This document shows, one piece after another, positions 50,261 through 60,667 of a stretch of DNA of 64,000 bases. The notes under the pieces were generated by a model, which ran no database searches, had not been told where the DNA came from, and saw only the letters and a list, made by a program, of their open reading frames with translations. The stretch is from contig AP025179.1 of assembly GCA_021654635.1 (NCBI GenBank), positions 3,968,001 to 4,032,000 of the forward strand, read 5' to 3'. Position numbers and translations under genes: made by a program. The stretch's first letter is position 1. Every line of letters begins with the position of its first letter. This stretch comes from Mycobacterium kiyosense (lineage in GTDB: Bacteria > Actinomycetota > Actinomycetes > Mycobacteriales > Mycobacteriaceae).

Positions 50261-51633
50261 CTCAGTGCGCCGGCGTGGGCGACGAACCGGGCCACCGCCC
50301 CGGGTATGGCCGCCGCGTGGGTGTGCAGATACGACGCGTGCACGCCATGGTGCACGGCACCTTCGCCACCGGGCCGGCCCCGCCCTGCCTGGCGATACGC
50401 CCAGGCGGGCTGGTAGGAGCGGGCGAAAGTGATTGCGGTTCGGTGGAATTCGTGCCCCACCACCCGCTCGCCGAGGGTGTGCAGTGGCGAGTCGGCCAGC
50501 GCGACCGCGTCGCGGTAGCCGAGGGTGAGCCGCTGGGTGAATTGCGCCGATCCGGCCAGCACGCCACACATCGGGTGCCCGTCCACGTCGGACACCAGAT
50601 AGATCAGCCCGGCGCATTCGGCGTGCACGGGGGCTCCGGCCGCGGCCAGCTCGCCGATCTGGCGGCGCAGGCCGGCGTTGGCGGACAGCTCGGCGGCGAA
50701 CTGCTCGGGGAATCCGCCCGGCAGCAGCACGGCACCCGCCCCGTCGGGCAGCAGATCGGACAGCGGATCGAACTCGGCGATCTGGGCGCCGGCCGCCCGC
50801 AACAGCTCGGCATGCTCGGGGTAGCCGAAGCTGAACGCCTTGCCCGACGCCACCGCGACCATGGCGCGCCGTGCGATCGGCGGGCCCACCGCGGCCGCCG
50901 GATCCCACGCCGGGTCCTCGACACGGCACGAGGCGGCGGCCAGCACGGCGGCCAGATCGACGTGCCGGCCCACCAGATCGGTCATCGCCTCGACCGCCCG
51001 CCGGGCGTGCCGGCCGTACTCGATCGCCGTCACCAGTCCCAGATATCTTGTCGGAAGCTCTAATTCGGCGGCGCGCGGAATGGCGCCCAGCACTGGGACG
51101 CCGGCCTGCTCGCACGCCTGCCGCAATACCTGTTCGTGCCCGTCGGTGCCGACCCGGTTGAGGATGACGCCGCGGACCCGAGTGTGCGGATCGAACGTCG
51201 AAAAGCCGTGCAACAGAGCGGCAATACTGTGACTCTGACCCCGCGCGTCGACCACCAGGATCACCGGAGCGCCCAGCAGACCCGCGACGTGCGCGGTCGA
51301 ACCCGCTGCCGGGCCCGCTGCGTCCGAATCGATCCGTCCGTCGAACAGTCCCATCACACCTTCGATCACCGCGACGTCGGCGCCTACGGTGCCGTGCCGG
51401 TACAGCGGGCCGATCAGCCGCTCCCCCACCAGCAGCGGGTCCAGGTTGCGCCCGGGGCGCCCGGCGGCCATCGCGTGATAGCCGGGGTCGATGAAGTCCG
51501 GGCCCACCTTGAACGGCGCCACCCGGTGACCGGACCGGTTCAGCGCCCCGATCAAACCCGTTGCGACAGTGGTCTTTCCGCTGCCGGAAGCCGGCGCGGC
51601 GATGACGACGGCCGGTGTCGGGGCCGCGGTCAC
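50248..51633 (-). CDS. cobB: Cobyrinic acid a,c-diamide synthase
   Basis: A 461-residue ATP-dependent amidase. The P-loop ASGSGKTT is near residue 15; FKVGPDFIDPGYH and EGVMGLFDG follow. The C-terminal glutaminase domain has HAECAGLIYL with its nucleophile Cys. GTG 51633 overlaps the cobO stop (GTGA). Amidates cobyrinate or hydrogenobyrinate in B12 synthesis. Confidence 0.92.
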   Translation of the reverse strand: MTAAPTPAVVIAAPASGSGKTTVATGLIGALNRSGHRVAPFKVGPDFIDPGYHAMAAGRPGRNLDPLLVGERLIGPLYRHGTVGADVAVIEGVMGLFDGRIDSDAAGPAAGSTAHVAGLLGAPVILVVDARGQSHSIAALLHGFSTFDPHTRVRGVILNRVGTDGHEQVLRQACEQAGVPVLGAIPRAAELELPTRYLGLVTAIEYGRHARRAVEAMTDLVGRHVDLAAVLAAASCRVEDPAWDPAAAVGPPIARRAMVAVASGKAFSFGYPEHAELLRAAGAQIAEFDPLSDLLPDGAGAVLLPGGFPEQFAAELSANAGLRRQIGELAAAGAPVHAECAGLIYLVSDVDGHPMCGVLAGSAQFTQRLTLGYRDAVALADSPLHTLGERVVGHEFHRTAITFARSYQPAWAYRQAGRGRPGGEGAVHHGVHASYLHTHAAAIPGAVARFVAHAGALSPRT

Positions 51634-52244
51634 CACTCGATGCCTTTCTGCCCCTTGCGGCCGGCGTCCATCGGGTGCTTGACCTTGGTCATCTCGGTCA
51701 CCAGGTCGGCGGCCTCGATCAGGCGCGGCGGAGCGTCGCGCCCGGTGATCACCACGTGTTGATGGCCGGGCCGGGCGGTCAAAGCGCTGACCACGGCGTC
51801 GACGTCGATCCAGCCCCACTTCAGCGGGTAGGTGAACTCGTCGAGCACGTAGAAGTCGTGTTGTCCGGCGGCCAGCCGACGCGCGATCTCCGCCCAGCCG
51901 CCGGCGGCGGCCGCCGCATGATCGACCTCGCTGCCGGCTTTGCGTGTCCAGGACCAGCCGGCGCCCATCTTGTGCCATTCCACCGCACCGCCGACGTGGT
52001 GTTCGTCGTGCAACCGGCCGAGGTGCGCAAACGCCGCTTCCTCCCCCACCTTCCACTTCGCGCTCTTCACGAATTGGAAGACCGCGACGTTCAGGCCGGC
52101 GTTCCAGGCCCGCAACGCCATTCCGAATGCGGCTGTCGACTTGCCTTTTCCGTCGCCGGTGTGCACGGCCAGCACGGGGGTGTGCCGCCGCGCCCGGGTG
52201 GTCAGGCCGTCGTCGGGTACTTCGATCGGATTACCCTGTGGCAT
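51630..52244 (-). CDS. cobO: Cob(I)alamin adenosyltransferase
   Basis: A 204-residue BtuR/CobO enzyme. The P-loop HTGDGKGKSTAAFG is near residue 28; YVLDEFTYPLKWGW and ITGRDAPP are conserved. It transfers the 5'-deoxyadenosyl group to the corrin cobalt. ATG 52244. Confidence 0.94.
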   Translation of the reverse strand: MPQGNPIEVPDDGLTTRARRHTPVLAVHTGDGKGKSTAAFGMALRAWNAGLNVAVFQFVKSAKWKVGEEAAFAHLGRLHDEHHVGGAVEWHKMGAGWSWTRKAGSEVDHAAAAAGGWAEIARRLAAGQHDFYVLDEFTYPLKWGWIDVDAVVSALTARPGHQHVVITGRDAPPRLIEAADLVTEMTKVKHPMDAGRKGQKGIEW

Positions 52245-52264
52245 AGTCGATTACCTGTTTGCGC

Positions 52265-54115
52265 TTATGCGACGCTGCGTACGGCGCGGGTCAGGTGGTC
52301 GGCGTGCAGCTGCTCGAGCCGGATGACCGGCGCACCCAGCTGGCGGGCCAGAGCAGGGGCCAGGCCAAGCCGCACAAAGGATGTCTCGCAGTCGACCACT
52401 ACCGCGGCGGTGCCCTCGGCAGCCAGCCGCGCTGCCGCGATCCTGGTGCGGCCCAACGGGTCCGGGCCCGCGGTGGCGCGGCCGTCGGTGAGCACCACCA
52501 CCAGCGGTCGCCGGGCCCGGTCGCGCACCCGCTCGCGCAGCACGAGTTCTCGCGCCGCCAGCAGACCTTCGGCCAGCGGGGTCCGGCCCCCGGTGTCGAA
52601 TCGGGCCAGCCGCCGCCCGGCGATGTGCGCCGACGAGGTCGGCGGCAGCAGCACGGTGGCGCCGTGCTGGCGGAAGGTGATGACCGCGACCTTGTCGCGC
52701 CGCTGGTAGGCATCGCGCAGCAGCGACAGGGTGGCGCCGCCGACGGCGGCCATTCGGTCGCGGGCCGCCATCGACCCGGATGCGTCGACGACGAAGATCA
52801 CCAGGTTGCCCTCGCGGCCCACCCGCACGGCGCGTCGCACGTCGCCCGGGCCCAGCCGGAGCCGGCCGGCCCCGGACGCATGCTCGGCCGCGGACAGCAG
52901 GGTGGCAAACAGGTGCAGGCCGTGGGCGTCCGGCGCGGCGGGGTCGGCGGCGGCGACCACGCTGCCGGAGGCGTTGCGGGCGCGGGATCGCCGGCCGGGC
53001 GCGCCTTCGCCGACGCCGGGGACGGTCAGCGCCCGGGTGCGGAACACCTGCGACGGCGCTGCGCTGGGGCGCGGCGGTTGCGGGGCGGGGGTCGTTGTGG
53101 TGGCGCCTCGGTGTCTGCGGCGCCATCCGCCGACCGGCCGCCGCCGGGCGGGTCGGGGTCCGGCTCGGGGCGCCGGGGATTCGGCTTGGGATTCGGCGGC
53201 CTTGGCCAGCGCCTCGTCCAGTTGGTCGCGATCGATGCCGTGGTCGTCGAAGGGGTCGCGGCGACGGCGATGCGGCAACGCGAGCTCGGCGGCCACCCGG
53301 ATGTCCTGTTCCGCCACGGTGTGCGCGCCGCGCCAGGCCGCGTGTGCGGTCGCAGTCCGGGCCACCACCAGATCCGCCCGCATCCCGTCAACGTCGAATG
53401 CTGCGCACAGCGCCGCGATACGCCGTAACTCGTTGTCCGGCAACACCACATCGTCGACCACCGCCCGTGCGGCAGCTATCCGGCGGGCAAGCTCGGCATC
53501 GGCGTCGGCGTAGCGTTGCGCGAACGCGTCCGGGTCGGCCTCGTAGGCCATCCGCTGCCGGATCACCTCCACCCGCACGTCGACGTCGCGCGATGCCTGC
53601 ACGTCGACGGTGAGGCCGAACCGGTCCAGCAACTGCGGACGCAGTTCGCCCTCTTCGGGATTCATTGTTCCGATCAACACGAAGCGGGCCTCGTGGGTGT
53701 GCGAGATACCGTCCCGTTCGACATGCACCCGGCCCATCGCGGCGGCATCGAGCAGAATGTCGACGAGGTGGTCGTGCAGCAGGTTGACCTCATCGACGTA
53801 GAGCACGCCCCCGTGCGCTCGGGCAAGTAGACCCGGCGCGAAGGCATGTTCGCCGTCACGCAGCACCCGCTGCAGGTCCAGCGACCCCACTACCCGGTCT
53901 TCGGTTGCGCCCAAAGGCATTTCGACCAGCCCGGCACCGTCCGAGCCGGTGGCCGCCGACAACAACGCGGCCAGACCGCGCACCGCCGTCGACTTCGCGG
54001 TGCCCTTCTCGCCGCGGATCAGCGCCCCGCCGATCTCCGGACGCACCGCGCAGAGCAGCAGGGCCAGCCGCAACTGCTCGTGCCCGACGATCGCGCTGAA
54101 CGGGTAGGGCTTCAC
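52265..54115 (-). CDS. Magnesium/cobalt-chelatase-type AAA+ and VWA protein (Rv2850c-like)
   Basis: A 616-residue protein starting at GTG 54115. The AAA+ domain has Walker [10 protein letters not shown] (residues 35-43) and [11 protein letters not shown]. The C-terminal VWA domain has the metal site [14 protein letters not shown]. This is the fused I/D subunit of Mg- or Co-chelatases; with cysG, cobB and cobO beside it, it likely serves CobN in cobalt insertion. The linker (roughly 53080-53200) reads Arg-rich in frame, while the next frame gives the acidic Pro/Asp-rich linker usual in this family. Confidence 0.82.
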   Translation of the reverse strand: MKPYPFSAIVGHEQLRLALLLCAVRPEIGGALIRGEKGTAKSTAVRGLAALLSAATGSDGAGLVEMPLGATEDRVVGSLDLQRVLRDGEHAFAPGLLARAHGGVLYVDEVNLLHDHLVDILLDAAAMGRVHVERDGISHTHEARFVLIGTMNPEEGELRPQLLDRFGLTVDVQASRDVDVRVEVIRQRMAYEADPDAFAQRYADADAELARRIAAARAVVDDVVLPDNELRRIAALCAAFDVDGMRADLVVARTATAHAAWRGAHTVAEQDIRVAAELALPHRRRRDPFDDHGIDRDQLDEALAKAAESQAESPAPRAGPRPARRRPVGGWRRRHRGATTTTPAPQPPRPSAAPSQVFRTRALTVPGVGEGAPGRRSRARNASGSVVAAADPAAPDAHGLHLFATLLSAAEHASGAGRLRLGPGDVRRAVRVGREGNLVIFVVDASGSMAARDRMAAVGGATLSLLRDAYQRRDKVAVITFRQHGATVLLPPTSSAHIAGRRLARFDTGGRTPLAEGLLAARELVLRERVRDRARRPLVVVLTDGRATAGPDPLGRTRIAAARLAAEGTAAVVVDCETSFVRLGLAPALARQLGAPVIRLEQLHADHLTRAVRSVA

Positions 54116-54588
54116 CGCTGCGCCCCCACCGCGGGGCCGGAAGCGGGTCGCAGCATCGGGACGTGCGGGATGCCGCCGTCGATGAATTCGTCGCCGTCGC
54201 GCACGAACCCGTGTTTGGCCCACATGTCGGCCAGGTAGGTCTGCGCGTCGACCCGGCACGGGTAGTCGCCCACTTCGGCCAGGGCGGCGCGCAATAGCCG
54301 GGTGGTGTGGCCCTGCCCGCGAGCGCTGCGTTTGGTGCACAGCCGGCCCAGGCGGAACGCCTTCTCGCCGCCGGGGTGTTCCTCCATCAGCCGCAGCGTG
54401 CAGATCACTTCTCCTGGTGAGGTTTCCAGCCAGAAATGCCGGGTCTCGGCGAGCAGGTCGCGACCGTCCAGCTCGGGATAGGGACACGCCTGCTCGACCA
54501 CGAACACCTCCACCCGCAGCTTGAGCAGCTCGTAAAGCGTTGGGGCGTCCAGGTCTTTGGACCACATCCGGCGCAAAGCTTCAGTCAA
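54112..54588 (-). CDS. GNAT-family acetyltransferase (Rv2851c-like)
   Basis: A 158-residue protein. TTG at 54588 is chosen because it overlaps the mqo stop (TTGA) and gives [14 protein letters not shown], like Mtb. The ElaA-type pattern [19 protein letters not shown], then [18 protein letters not shown] (acetyl-CoA loop), is clear. Acceptor unknown. Confidence 0.85.
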   Translation of the reverse strand: MTEALRRMWSKDLDAPTLYELLKLRVEVFVVEQACPYPELDGRDLLAETRHFWLETSPGEVICTLRLMEEHPGGEKAFRLGRLCTKRSARGQGHTTRLLRAALAEVGDYPCRVDAQTYLADMWAKHGFVRDGDEFIDGGIPHVPMLRPASGPAVGAQR

Positions 54589-56069
54589 CGGCGCTCTCCC
54601 AACTGCAGTGCCCGCGCCGTCCACGACCTCAACTCCTCATACAGCGCCGGCTCGCGGGACAGTTGCGCGCCCAGCGACGGCACGATCTCTTTGAGGGTGG
54701 GCAGCCAGGATTGGTAGCTACCCGGGAAGTAATTCTCCAGCACTTCCAGCATTGCGGGTACCGCGGTCGAGGCACCCGGCGATCCGCCGAGTAATCCGAC
54801 GATGCTGTGGTCGGCGGCGCCGACGATGGTGGTGCCGAATTCCAGCACGCCGCCGCGGCGCCGGTTCGGCCGGATCACCTGCACCCGTTGTCCGGCCACC
54901 GTCAGCTGCCAGTCGGAACCCGTTGCGCTGGGCGCGAATTGGCGCAGCTGGCGGATCCGGCCCGGCTCGGGCAGGCGTAGCTGACCGAGCAGGTAGTTGA
55001 GCAGTTTCGTCTCGGTGACCCCGACGCCGAGCACCGACGACAGGTTGCCGGGCCGAATCGAGCGGGGCAGGTCGCTGAAATGCCCGTGCTTCAAGAACTT
55101 CGGCGACCAGCCGGCATACGGCCCGAACACCAGCCACGGTTTGCCGTTGACGTACCGCAGGTCCAGATGCAACGCACCCAGCGGCGGCGCACCTGCAGCT
55201 GGGCGGCCGTACACCTTGGCCCGGTGCGCCGTGGTCAGCGCGGGTTCGGCGGTACGCAGGAAACGGCCGCCGATCGGAAAGCCGGCGAAACCCTTGATCT
55301 CCTCGATCCCCGCCTTCTGCAACAGCGGCAGCGCATCGCCACCCGCACCGACGAACACGAATCTGGTGTTCAGCTTCCGCTTTTCGCCGGTGCGGCGGTT
55401 AACGACCGTCAACGTCCAGCTGCCGTCGGACTTTCGCGACAGCCGGCTGACCTGGTGACCGAACAGGACCGTGGCGCCGGTGCTCACGCAGTAGCCGAGG
55501 AGTTGCCGGGTCAGCGCACCGAAGTCGACGTCGGTGCCGTCGGCGGCCCAGTTCAAGGCGACGGGTTCGGCGAAGTCCCGCCCGGCGGCCATGAACGGCA
55601 ACCGGCGCGCGAACTCGTCGGGATCGTCGATCATCTCGGTAGCGGCGAACAACGGGTTGTGCGCCAGCGCCGCGCACCGCCGACGCAGATAGTCGACGCC
55701 GTCGGCGCCGCGCACGAAACTCACGTGGGGCACAGGCCGCAGAAACCCGCGGACGTCGGTCAGCATGCCGTTCTCGACGGCGTACGCCCAGAACTGCCGG
55801 GTGACCTGGAACTGCTCGTTGACCAGCACCGCTTTGGTGATGTCGATCGAGCCGTCGGGCCGCTGCGGGGTGTAGTTCAGCTCGCACAGGCCCGCGTGAC
55901 CGGTGCCGGCGTTGTTCCACGGACTGCTGCTTTCCGCGCCGACGGCGTCGAGCCGTTCGATCACGGTGACCGACCAGTCCGGTTCCAGCCGCCGCAGCAA
56001 CGCGCCCAGGGTGGCGCTCATGATTCCGGCGCCCACCAACACGACGTCGGTCGTGGATCGCTCTGCCAC
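54585..56069 (-). CDS. mqo: Malate:quinone oxidoreductase
   Basis: A 494-residue FAD enzyme feeding malate electrons to the quinone pool. The N-terminus is [21 protein letters not shown] and later motifs include [17 protein letters not shown]. Length is normal. GTG start. Leads an operon with the GNAT and chelatase genes. Confidence 0.94.
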   Translation of the reverse strand: MAERSTTDVVLVGAGIMSATLGALLRRLEPDWSVTVIERLDAVGAESSSPWNNAGTGHAGLCELNYTPQRPDGSIDITKAVLVNEQFQVTRQFWAYAVENGMLTDVRGFLRPVPHVSFVRGADGVDYLRRRCAALAHNPLFAATEMIDDPDEFARRLPFMAAGRDFAEPVALNWAADGTDVDFGALTRQLLGYCVSTGATVLFGHQVSRLSRKSDGSWTLTVVNRRTGEKRKLNTRFVFVGAGGDALPLLQKAGIEEIKGFAGFPIGGRFLRTAEPALTTAHRAKVYGRPAAGAPPLGALHLDLRYVNGKPWLVFGPYAGWSPKFLKHGHFSDLPRSIRPGNLSSVLGVGVTETKLLNYLLGQLRLPEPGRIRQLRQFAPSATGSDWQLTVAGQRVQVIRPNRRRGGVLEFGTTIVGAADHSIVGLLGGSPGASTAVPAMLEVLENYFPGSYQSWLPTLKEIVPSLGAQLSREPALYEELRSWTARALQLGERR

Positions 56070-56162
56070 CGGGTCCCTGATCCTTCCTTGCCGGCCTGCG
56101 CCGGTCCCAGGCTATCGCGAGCGGCTGGGCCGTCACGACTTCTGGGGCGTGGGCGCCCGTCG

Positions 56163-57218
56163 ATGGCCGCGTCCCGGCGACCACGCTTTAAGCTGGCCCT
56201 CGTGACTGGCTGGATGCCCGACGTCCTCCCCGGGTACTGGCAGTACACGATCCCGTTGGGACCCGACCCCGACGGTGAGGGCGATGTCGTGGCCACTTTG
56301 GTGCGCCGTGGCGACCAGCCGGCCGGTGATCGCGCGGTGCTGGCGATCCACGGCTACACCGACTACTTCTTCCAGACCGAGCTGGCCGATCACTTCGCCG
56401 GCCGCGGCTTCGGGTTCTACGCCCTGGACCTGCGGAAGTGCGGCCGCTCACGGCAGCCGGAACAGACGCCCCACTTCACCACCAAACTCACCCAGTACGA
56501 CGACGAGCTGAACCGCGCGATCGCCCTGATCCGGGAAGGCTCCCCGCGGGTCAGCGTGCTGATGTACGGGCATTCGGCGGGCGGGCTGATCGTGTCGCTG
56601 TGGCTGGACCGGCTGCGCCAGCGGCGCCTGCTCGCGCCGACCGGCATCGACGGGCTGGTCCTCAACAGCCCGTTTCTGGACCTGCACGGCCCCGCGGTAC
56701 TGCGGCTCGGCGTCACCTCGGCCACCATCGCCGCGCTGTCCCGGGTGCGCAGCAGAGGTGTCGCGCGGGCCAGCGGCACCGGTGGTTACGGCTCCAGCCT
56801 GCACCGCGACTATCACGGCGAGTTCGAATACAACCTGCAGTGGAAACCGCTGGGCGGCTTCCCGGTTACCTTCGGCTGGCTGCACGCCGTGCGTCGCGGC
56901 CAGGCCCGACTGCACCGGGGACTCGACGTCGGCGTGCCGAACCTGATACTGCGTTCGGACCACACTGTGGACGAGAACGCCGGGCCGGCCGCGCTGCAAC
57001 AGGGCGACGCGGTTCTCGACGTTCGTCAGATCGCCCGCTGGGCGGGGTGTATCGGCAACCGCAGCAACATCATTCCGGTGCCGGACGCCAAACACGACGT
57101 GTTCTTGTCGCTGCCGCAGCCACGCAAGCTGGCCTACCACCATCTCGACCGCTGGCTCGACGACTACCTGGACGAACTGAACGACACCGGCGCCTCGGCA
57201 CCGTCGGGGAAAGGCTGA
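56163..57218 (+). CDS. Alpha/beta hydrolase (lysophospholipase-like, Rv2854-like)
   Basis: A 351-residue hydrolase. The nucleophile Ser sits in [31 protein letters not shown] is the oxyanion region, and [12 protein letters not shown] supplies the His. GTG at 56202 ([13 protein letters not shown]) is a strong alternative start. It is followed by mtr after 4 bases. Substrate unknown. Confidence 0.8.
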   Translation: MAASRRPRFKLALVTGWMPDVLPGYWQYTIPLGPDPDGEGDVVATLVRRGDQPAGDRAVLAIHGYTDYFFQTELADHFAGRGFGFYALDLRKCGRSRQPEQTPHFTTKLTQYDDELNRAIALIREGSPRVSVLMYGHSAGGLIVSLWLDRLRQRRLLAPTGIDGLVLNSPFLDLHGPAVLRLGVTSATIAALSRVRSRGVARASGTGGYGSSLHRDYHGEFEYNLQWKPLGGFPVTFGWLHAVRRGQARLHRGLDVGVPNLILRSDHTVDENAGPAALQQGDAVLDVRQIARWAGCIGNRSNIIPVPDAKHDVFLSLPQPRKLAYHHLDRWLDDYLDELNDTGASAPSGKG

Positions 57219-57222
57219 TTCA

Positions 57223-58617
57223 ATGGAGACCTACGACCTGGCCATTATCGGAACCGGTTCGGGCAACAGCATTGTCGACGAACGCTACGCCACTAAACGG
57301 GTGGCGATCTGCGAGCAGGACATCTTCGGCGGCACCTGCCTCAACGTGGGTTGCATCCCGACCAAGATGTTCGTCTACGCCGCCGAGGTGGCCAAGACGA
57401 TCCGAGGTGCGGCGCGCTACGGGGTGGACGCGCACATCGACGGGGTGCGCTGGGGCGACATCGTGTCGCGGGTATTCGGGCGCATCGACCCGATCGCGGC
57501 CGGGGGCGAAGAGTACCGGCGTTCGGCGAAGAACGTCGACGTCTACGATCGGCACACCCGTTTCGGGCCGGTCCAGGCCGATGGGCGCTATCTGTTGCGC
57601 ACCGAGGCCGGCGACGAGTTCACCGCCGAGCAGGTGGTGATCGCGGCCGGTTCACGGCCGACGATTCCGGCGGCCATCGCCAAATCCGGTGCCCGGTACC
57701 ACACCAGCGACACCATCATGCGGGTTCCCGAGCTGCCCGAGCATCTGGTGATCGTCGGAAGTGGCTTCATCGCAGCGGAATTCGCGCATGTGTTCTCCGC
57801 GCTCGGCACCCGGGTGACGTTGGTGATCCGGGGCGGTTGCCTGCTGCGGCACTGTGACGACACCATCTGCGAGCGGTTCACCCGCATCGCCGCGGGTAAG
57901 TGGGAGCTGCGGACGCACCGCAATGTCGTCGCCGCCCGCAACCGCGGCGGCCCGTCTGCCGGAGTGTCGCTGACGCTGGACGATGGCTCGACCCTCGACG
58001 CCGACGCACTGCTGGTGGCGACGGGACGGGTGGCCAACGGCGACCGGCTGGACGCCGAGCAGGCCGGGGTGGCCGTCGAGAACGGCCGGGTGATGGTCGA
58101 CAAATATCAGAGAACCACGGCCCGTGGGGTTTTCGCGTTGGGCGACGTTTCGTCGCCGTACCAGCTCAAGCACGTCGCCAACCATGAGGCACGGGTGGTG
58201 CAACGAAATCTATTGTGCGACTGGGACGACACCAAGTCGATGGCTGTCACCGACCACCGGTTCGTGCCGTCGGCGGTGTTCACCGATCCTCAGTTGGCCA
58301 GTGTCGGGCTGACCGAAAACCAAGCCGTCGCACAAGGATTCGATGTGACGGTGAAGATCCAGGACTACGGCGACGTCGCATACGGCTGGGCGATGGAGGA
58401 CACCACCGGCATCGTCAAGCTGATCGCCGACCGCGGCACCGGTCAGCTGCTCGGCGCGCACTTCATGGGGTATCAGGCCTCGGCGCTGATTCAGCCGCTG
58501 ATCCAGGCGATGAGCTTCGGGTTGACGGCCCCGGAGATGGCCCGCGGCCAGTACTGGATCCACCCGGCGCTGCCCGAGGTGGTCGAAAACGCCTTGTTGG
58601 GGCTGGGATGCCTGTGA
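57223..58617 (+). CDS. mtr: Mycothione (mycothiol disulfide) reductase
   Basis: A 464-residue flavoprotein disulfide reductase. The redox pair Cys39/Cys44 lies in [13 protein letters not shown] and the C-terminal His/Glu pair in [33 protein letters not shown] is the NADPH site. It keeps mycothiol reduced. Starts 4 bases after the hydrolase. Confidence 0.95.
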   Translation: METYDLAIIGTGSGNSIVDERYATKRVAICEQDIFGGTCLNVGCIPTKMFVYAAEVAKTIRGAARYGVDAHIDGVRWGDIVSRVFGRIDPIAAGGEEYRRSAKNVDVYDRHTRFGPVQADGRYLLRTEAGDEFTAEQVVIAAGSRPTIPAAIAKSGARYHTSDTIMRVPELPEHLVIVGSGFIAAEFAHVFSALGTRVTLVIRGGCLLRHCDDTICERFTRIAAGKWELRTHRNVVAARNRGGPSAGVSLTLDDGSTLDADALLVATGRVANGDRLDAEQAGVAVENGRVMVDKYQRTTARGVFALGDVSSPYQLKHVANHEARVVQRNLLCDWDDTKSMAVTDHRFVPSAVFTDPQLASVGLTENQAVAQGFDVTVKIQDYGDVAYGWAMEDTTGIVKLIADRGTGQLLGAHFMGYQASALIQPLIQAMSFGLTAPEMARGQYWIHPALPEVVENALLGLGCL

Positions 58618-58691
58618 TTACCCGGCGAGCTGGAAAGGCGTGGTGAGCGCGGCTCGGCGGGGTTGTCGGTGCCCGCTGTTTTGATGGGGTT

Positions 58692-58975
58692 ATGTCTTCG
58701 TCCACCCTTGCTGAGCCTGCGGCGGTTTCGCCTGCGCAGCGTTCGGAGGCGTTGTTTGAGGAGTTGGCGGAGCTGACCGGGCAGCGCAATGCCATCGATG
58801 GGCGGGTGGTGCAGATCGTGGCTGAGATCGAGCGTGAGGGGCTGCGGGGGGCCACCGGCGGCGCTCGATCGCGGCGTTGGCGCCCTGGCGCACCGGGGTG
58901 TCGCTGCGCAACGCCAAAACCCTGGCTGCCATCGCCCGACAAGCTGAACATTTCAATGACCCCACTTACAAATAA
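58692..58975 (+). pseudogene. Truncated 13E12 (DUF222) gene remnant
   Basis: The first about 50 codons (QRSEALFEELAELTGQRNAI, VQIVAEIEREGL) are typical of 13E12 proteins. Near 58860 the frame changes and continues as SIAALAPWRTGVSLRNAKT and LAAIARQAEHF, ending at TAA 58973-58975. The remaining about 350 residues, including HNH, are missing. It lies just before an ISL3 element. Confidence 0.75.
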
Positions 58976-59081
58976 ATGGAAAATGAATGGTTCAACTGGG
59001 TCAAAAAAGGTGCCCACGTAGATTTCCGGATCGATCTCATGTCACCAGGGATTGATCCACACACTTCTTGTCAAGTACGAC

Positions 59082-59114
59082 GTTTTCGGGCTCTTCGTGA
59101 ACGAGAGTGCGTCG
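59082..59114 (+). repeat. Left terminal inverted repeat of the ISL3 element
   Basis: GTTTTC, then GGCTCTTCGT, then AGAGTGC and TCG in order, complementing 60535-60567. Confidence 0.7.
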
Positions 59115-59225
59115 GTGATCGGCGGATTGCCGGGAATGTTGTCGTGTCGGTGAGCTGAGGTGGGCCCTCGGCGGGTGACGATTCGGGTTCCTACACCTGC
59201 CACAACCACCACACCGAGGGAACCC

Positions 59226-60547
59226 GTGCCTGAGGCTACTGCCTGCTCGCCGTCTGTTGTTGCCGACACGATCATGCGCACCATCGAGTTGGGGGTGACG
59301 ATCACTGACGCCGCAGTCGACGAGAAGCAGACCACGATCTTTTGCACGCCGGTGGCCCGTGATCCCCGCTGCCCGGACTGTGGCCACGACGGCCGCTATC
59401 GCGACACGGTCGTGCGGCCGTTGACCGATCTGCCGGTGGCCGGCTGCCCTCCTGGTGCTCAGGGTCGCAATCCCGCGCTACCGTTGTCTCACACCACAGT
59501 GCGGGCGGGCGGTGTTCAACCAGAACCTCGACAAACTTGCCGCCCCACGCTCGTCGACGACCCGTCGGTGTGCCCGATATGTATTGCGGCGGTTAATGAT
59601 CGACCGCACGACCATTTCGGCGATCGCAGGCGAACTCGGGGTGTCCTGGCATACCGTCAGCACGATCGCCGTGCGCACCGTTGCGGCTGTGATCGCCGCG
59701 GCCGGACCCGATCGGCTTGACGGTGTGCGGGTCATCGGGGTCGATGAGCACCGCTGGCTCCACGGCGACGCGGCACCGCAGGGTTCGTCACGTTGATCAT
59801 CGACCTCACCCCGGTCCGCGACGGCACCGGGCCAGCACGGCTGCTTGACCTTGTCGAAGGGCGCTCCGCTGCAGCACTGAAGGCTTGGCTGGCCGATCAG
59901 CTGCCGGCGTTTCGCGAGCAGGTCGAGGTCATCGCCATGGACGGCTTCGGCGGCTACAAGACCGCCGCCACCGAGGAACTGCCCGACGCCACCGCGGTCA
60001 TGGATCCGTTCCACGTCGTCGCGCTGGCGGGCCTGAAGTTGGATCTGTGCCGCCAACGCATCCAGCAGCTGACCTGCGGGCACCGGGGTCGCACCGGCGA
60101 TCCGCTCTACGGAGTACGCCGCTCCCTGCGCACCCGGTGCCGTTGCCAAGCGCCCGGCAACGGGCACGATTGGGAGCGGTGTTCGCCGATGACGATCATC
60201 TCGGGGTCATGGTGACCTGGAGCGTCTATCAGCGCATCATCGCCGCCTACAGCCACCCCGACCGACGCCGCGCCAAGACCATGATGACCGCGATCATCAA
60301 CTCGTTACGCCGCGGCGTCCCCGCGATCCTCGCCGAACTGGCCCAACTCGGCCGTACCCTGCACCGCCGCCGCGCCGACATCCTGGCGTTCTTCGACCAC
60401 CGCGCCTCTAACGGGCCCACCGAGGCCATCAACGGCCGCCTGGAAGCCCTGCGCCGCAACGCCCTTGGCTTCCGAAATCTCCCCCACTACCGATGGCGCT
60501 CACTGCTACACAGTGGCGCCTTGCACTCACTGGTCGATGCACTCTGA
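59226..60547 (+). pseudogene. ISL3-family transposase with at least three frameshifts
   Basis: A zinc-finger start (DPRCPDCGHDGRYRDTVVR) runs to about 59445. The next frame supplies IPRYRCLTPQCGRAVFNQNL and VIGVDEHRW to about 59780. The third supplies VIAMDGFGGYKTAATEELPD and MDPFHVVALAGLK to about 60135. The last supplies VTWSVYQRIIAAYSHPDR and SNGPTEAINGRLEALRRNA to the stop at 60547. Catalytic Asp/Asp/Glu regions are all visible, but no single frame encodes them. GTG 59226 is the likely original start. Confidence 0.75.
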
Positions 60548-60567
60548 ATTACGAAGAGCCGGAAAAC
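60535..60567 (-). repeat. Right terminal inverted repeat of the ISL3 element
   Basis: Complement of 59082-59114; the transposase stop lies inside it. Confidence 0.7.
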
Positions 60568-60667
60568 CGCCACTACACAAGTGTTGTCGCGTGCCTAAGG
60601 GTTGCCGCGGCGACCCGGGACTGCGCTGAGTGAACAGCGACCCCTGACAACGCGACCGCGGCCGGCG

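Larger units (their letters stand above)
59082..60567 (+). mobile_element. ISL3-family insertion sequence, decayed
   Basis: Terminal inverted repeats match at 27 of 33 positions (59082-59114 and 60535-60567), with the core GGCTCTTCGT at 59089-59098 and 60551-60560. They enclose one transposase reading unit. No 8-bp target duplication is visible on either plausible boundary. It lies between a 13E12 remnant and a PE-PPE gene. Confidence 0.75.

Noticed and set aside
59074..60575. 8-bp target duplication for the ISL3 element
   Set aside because: Flanks AGTACGAC and CGCCACTA (or CGTTTTCG and GGAAAACC with the shorter ends) do not match as direct repeats.
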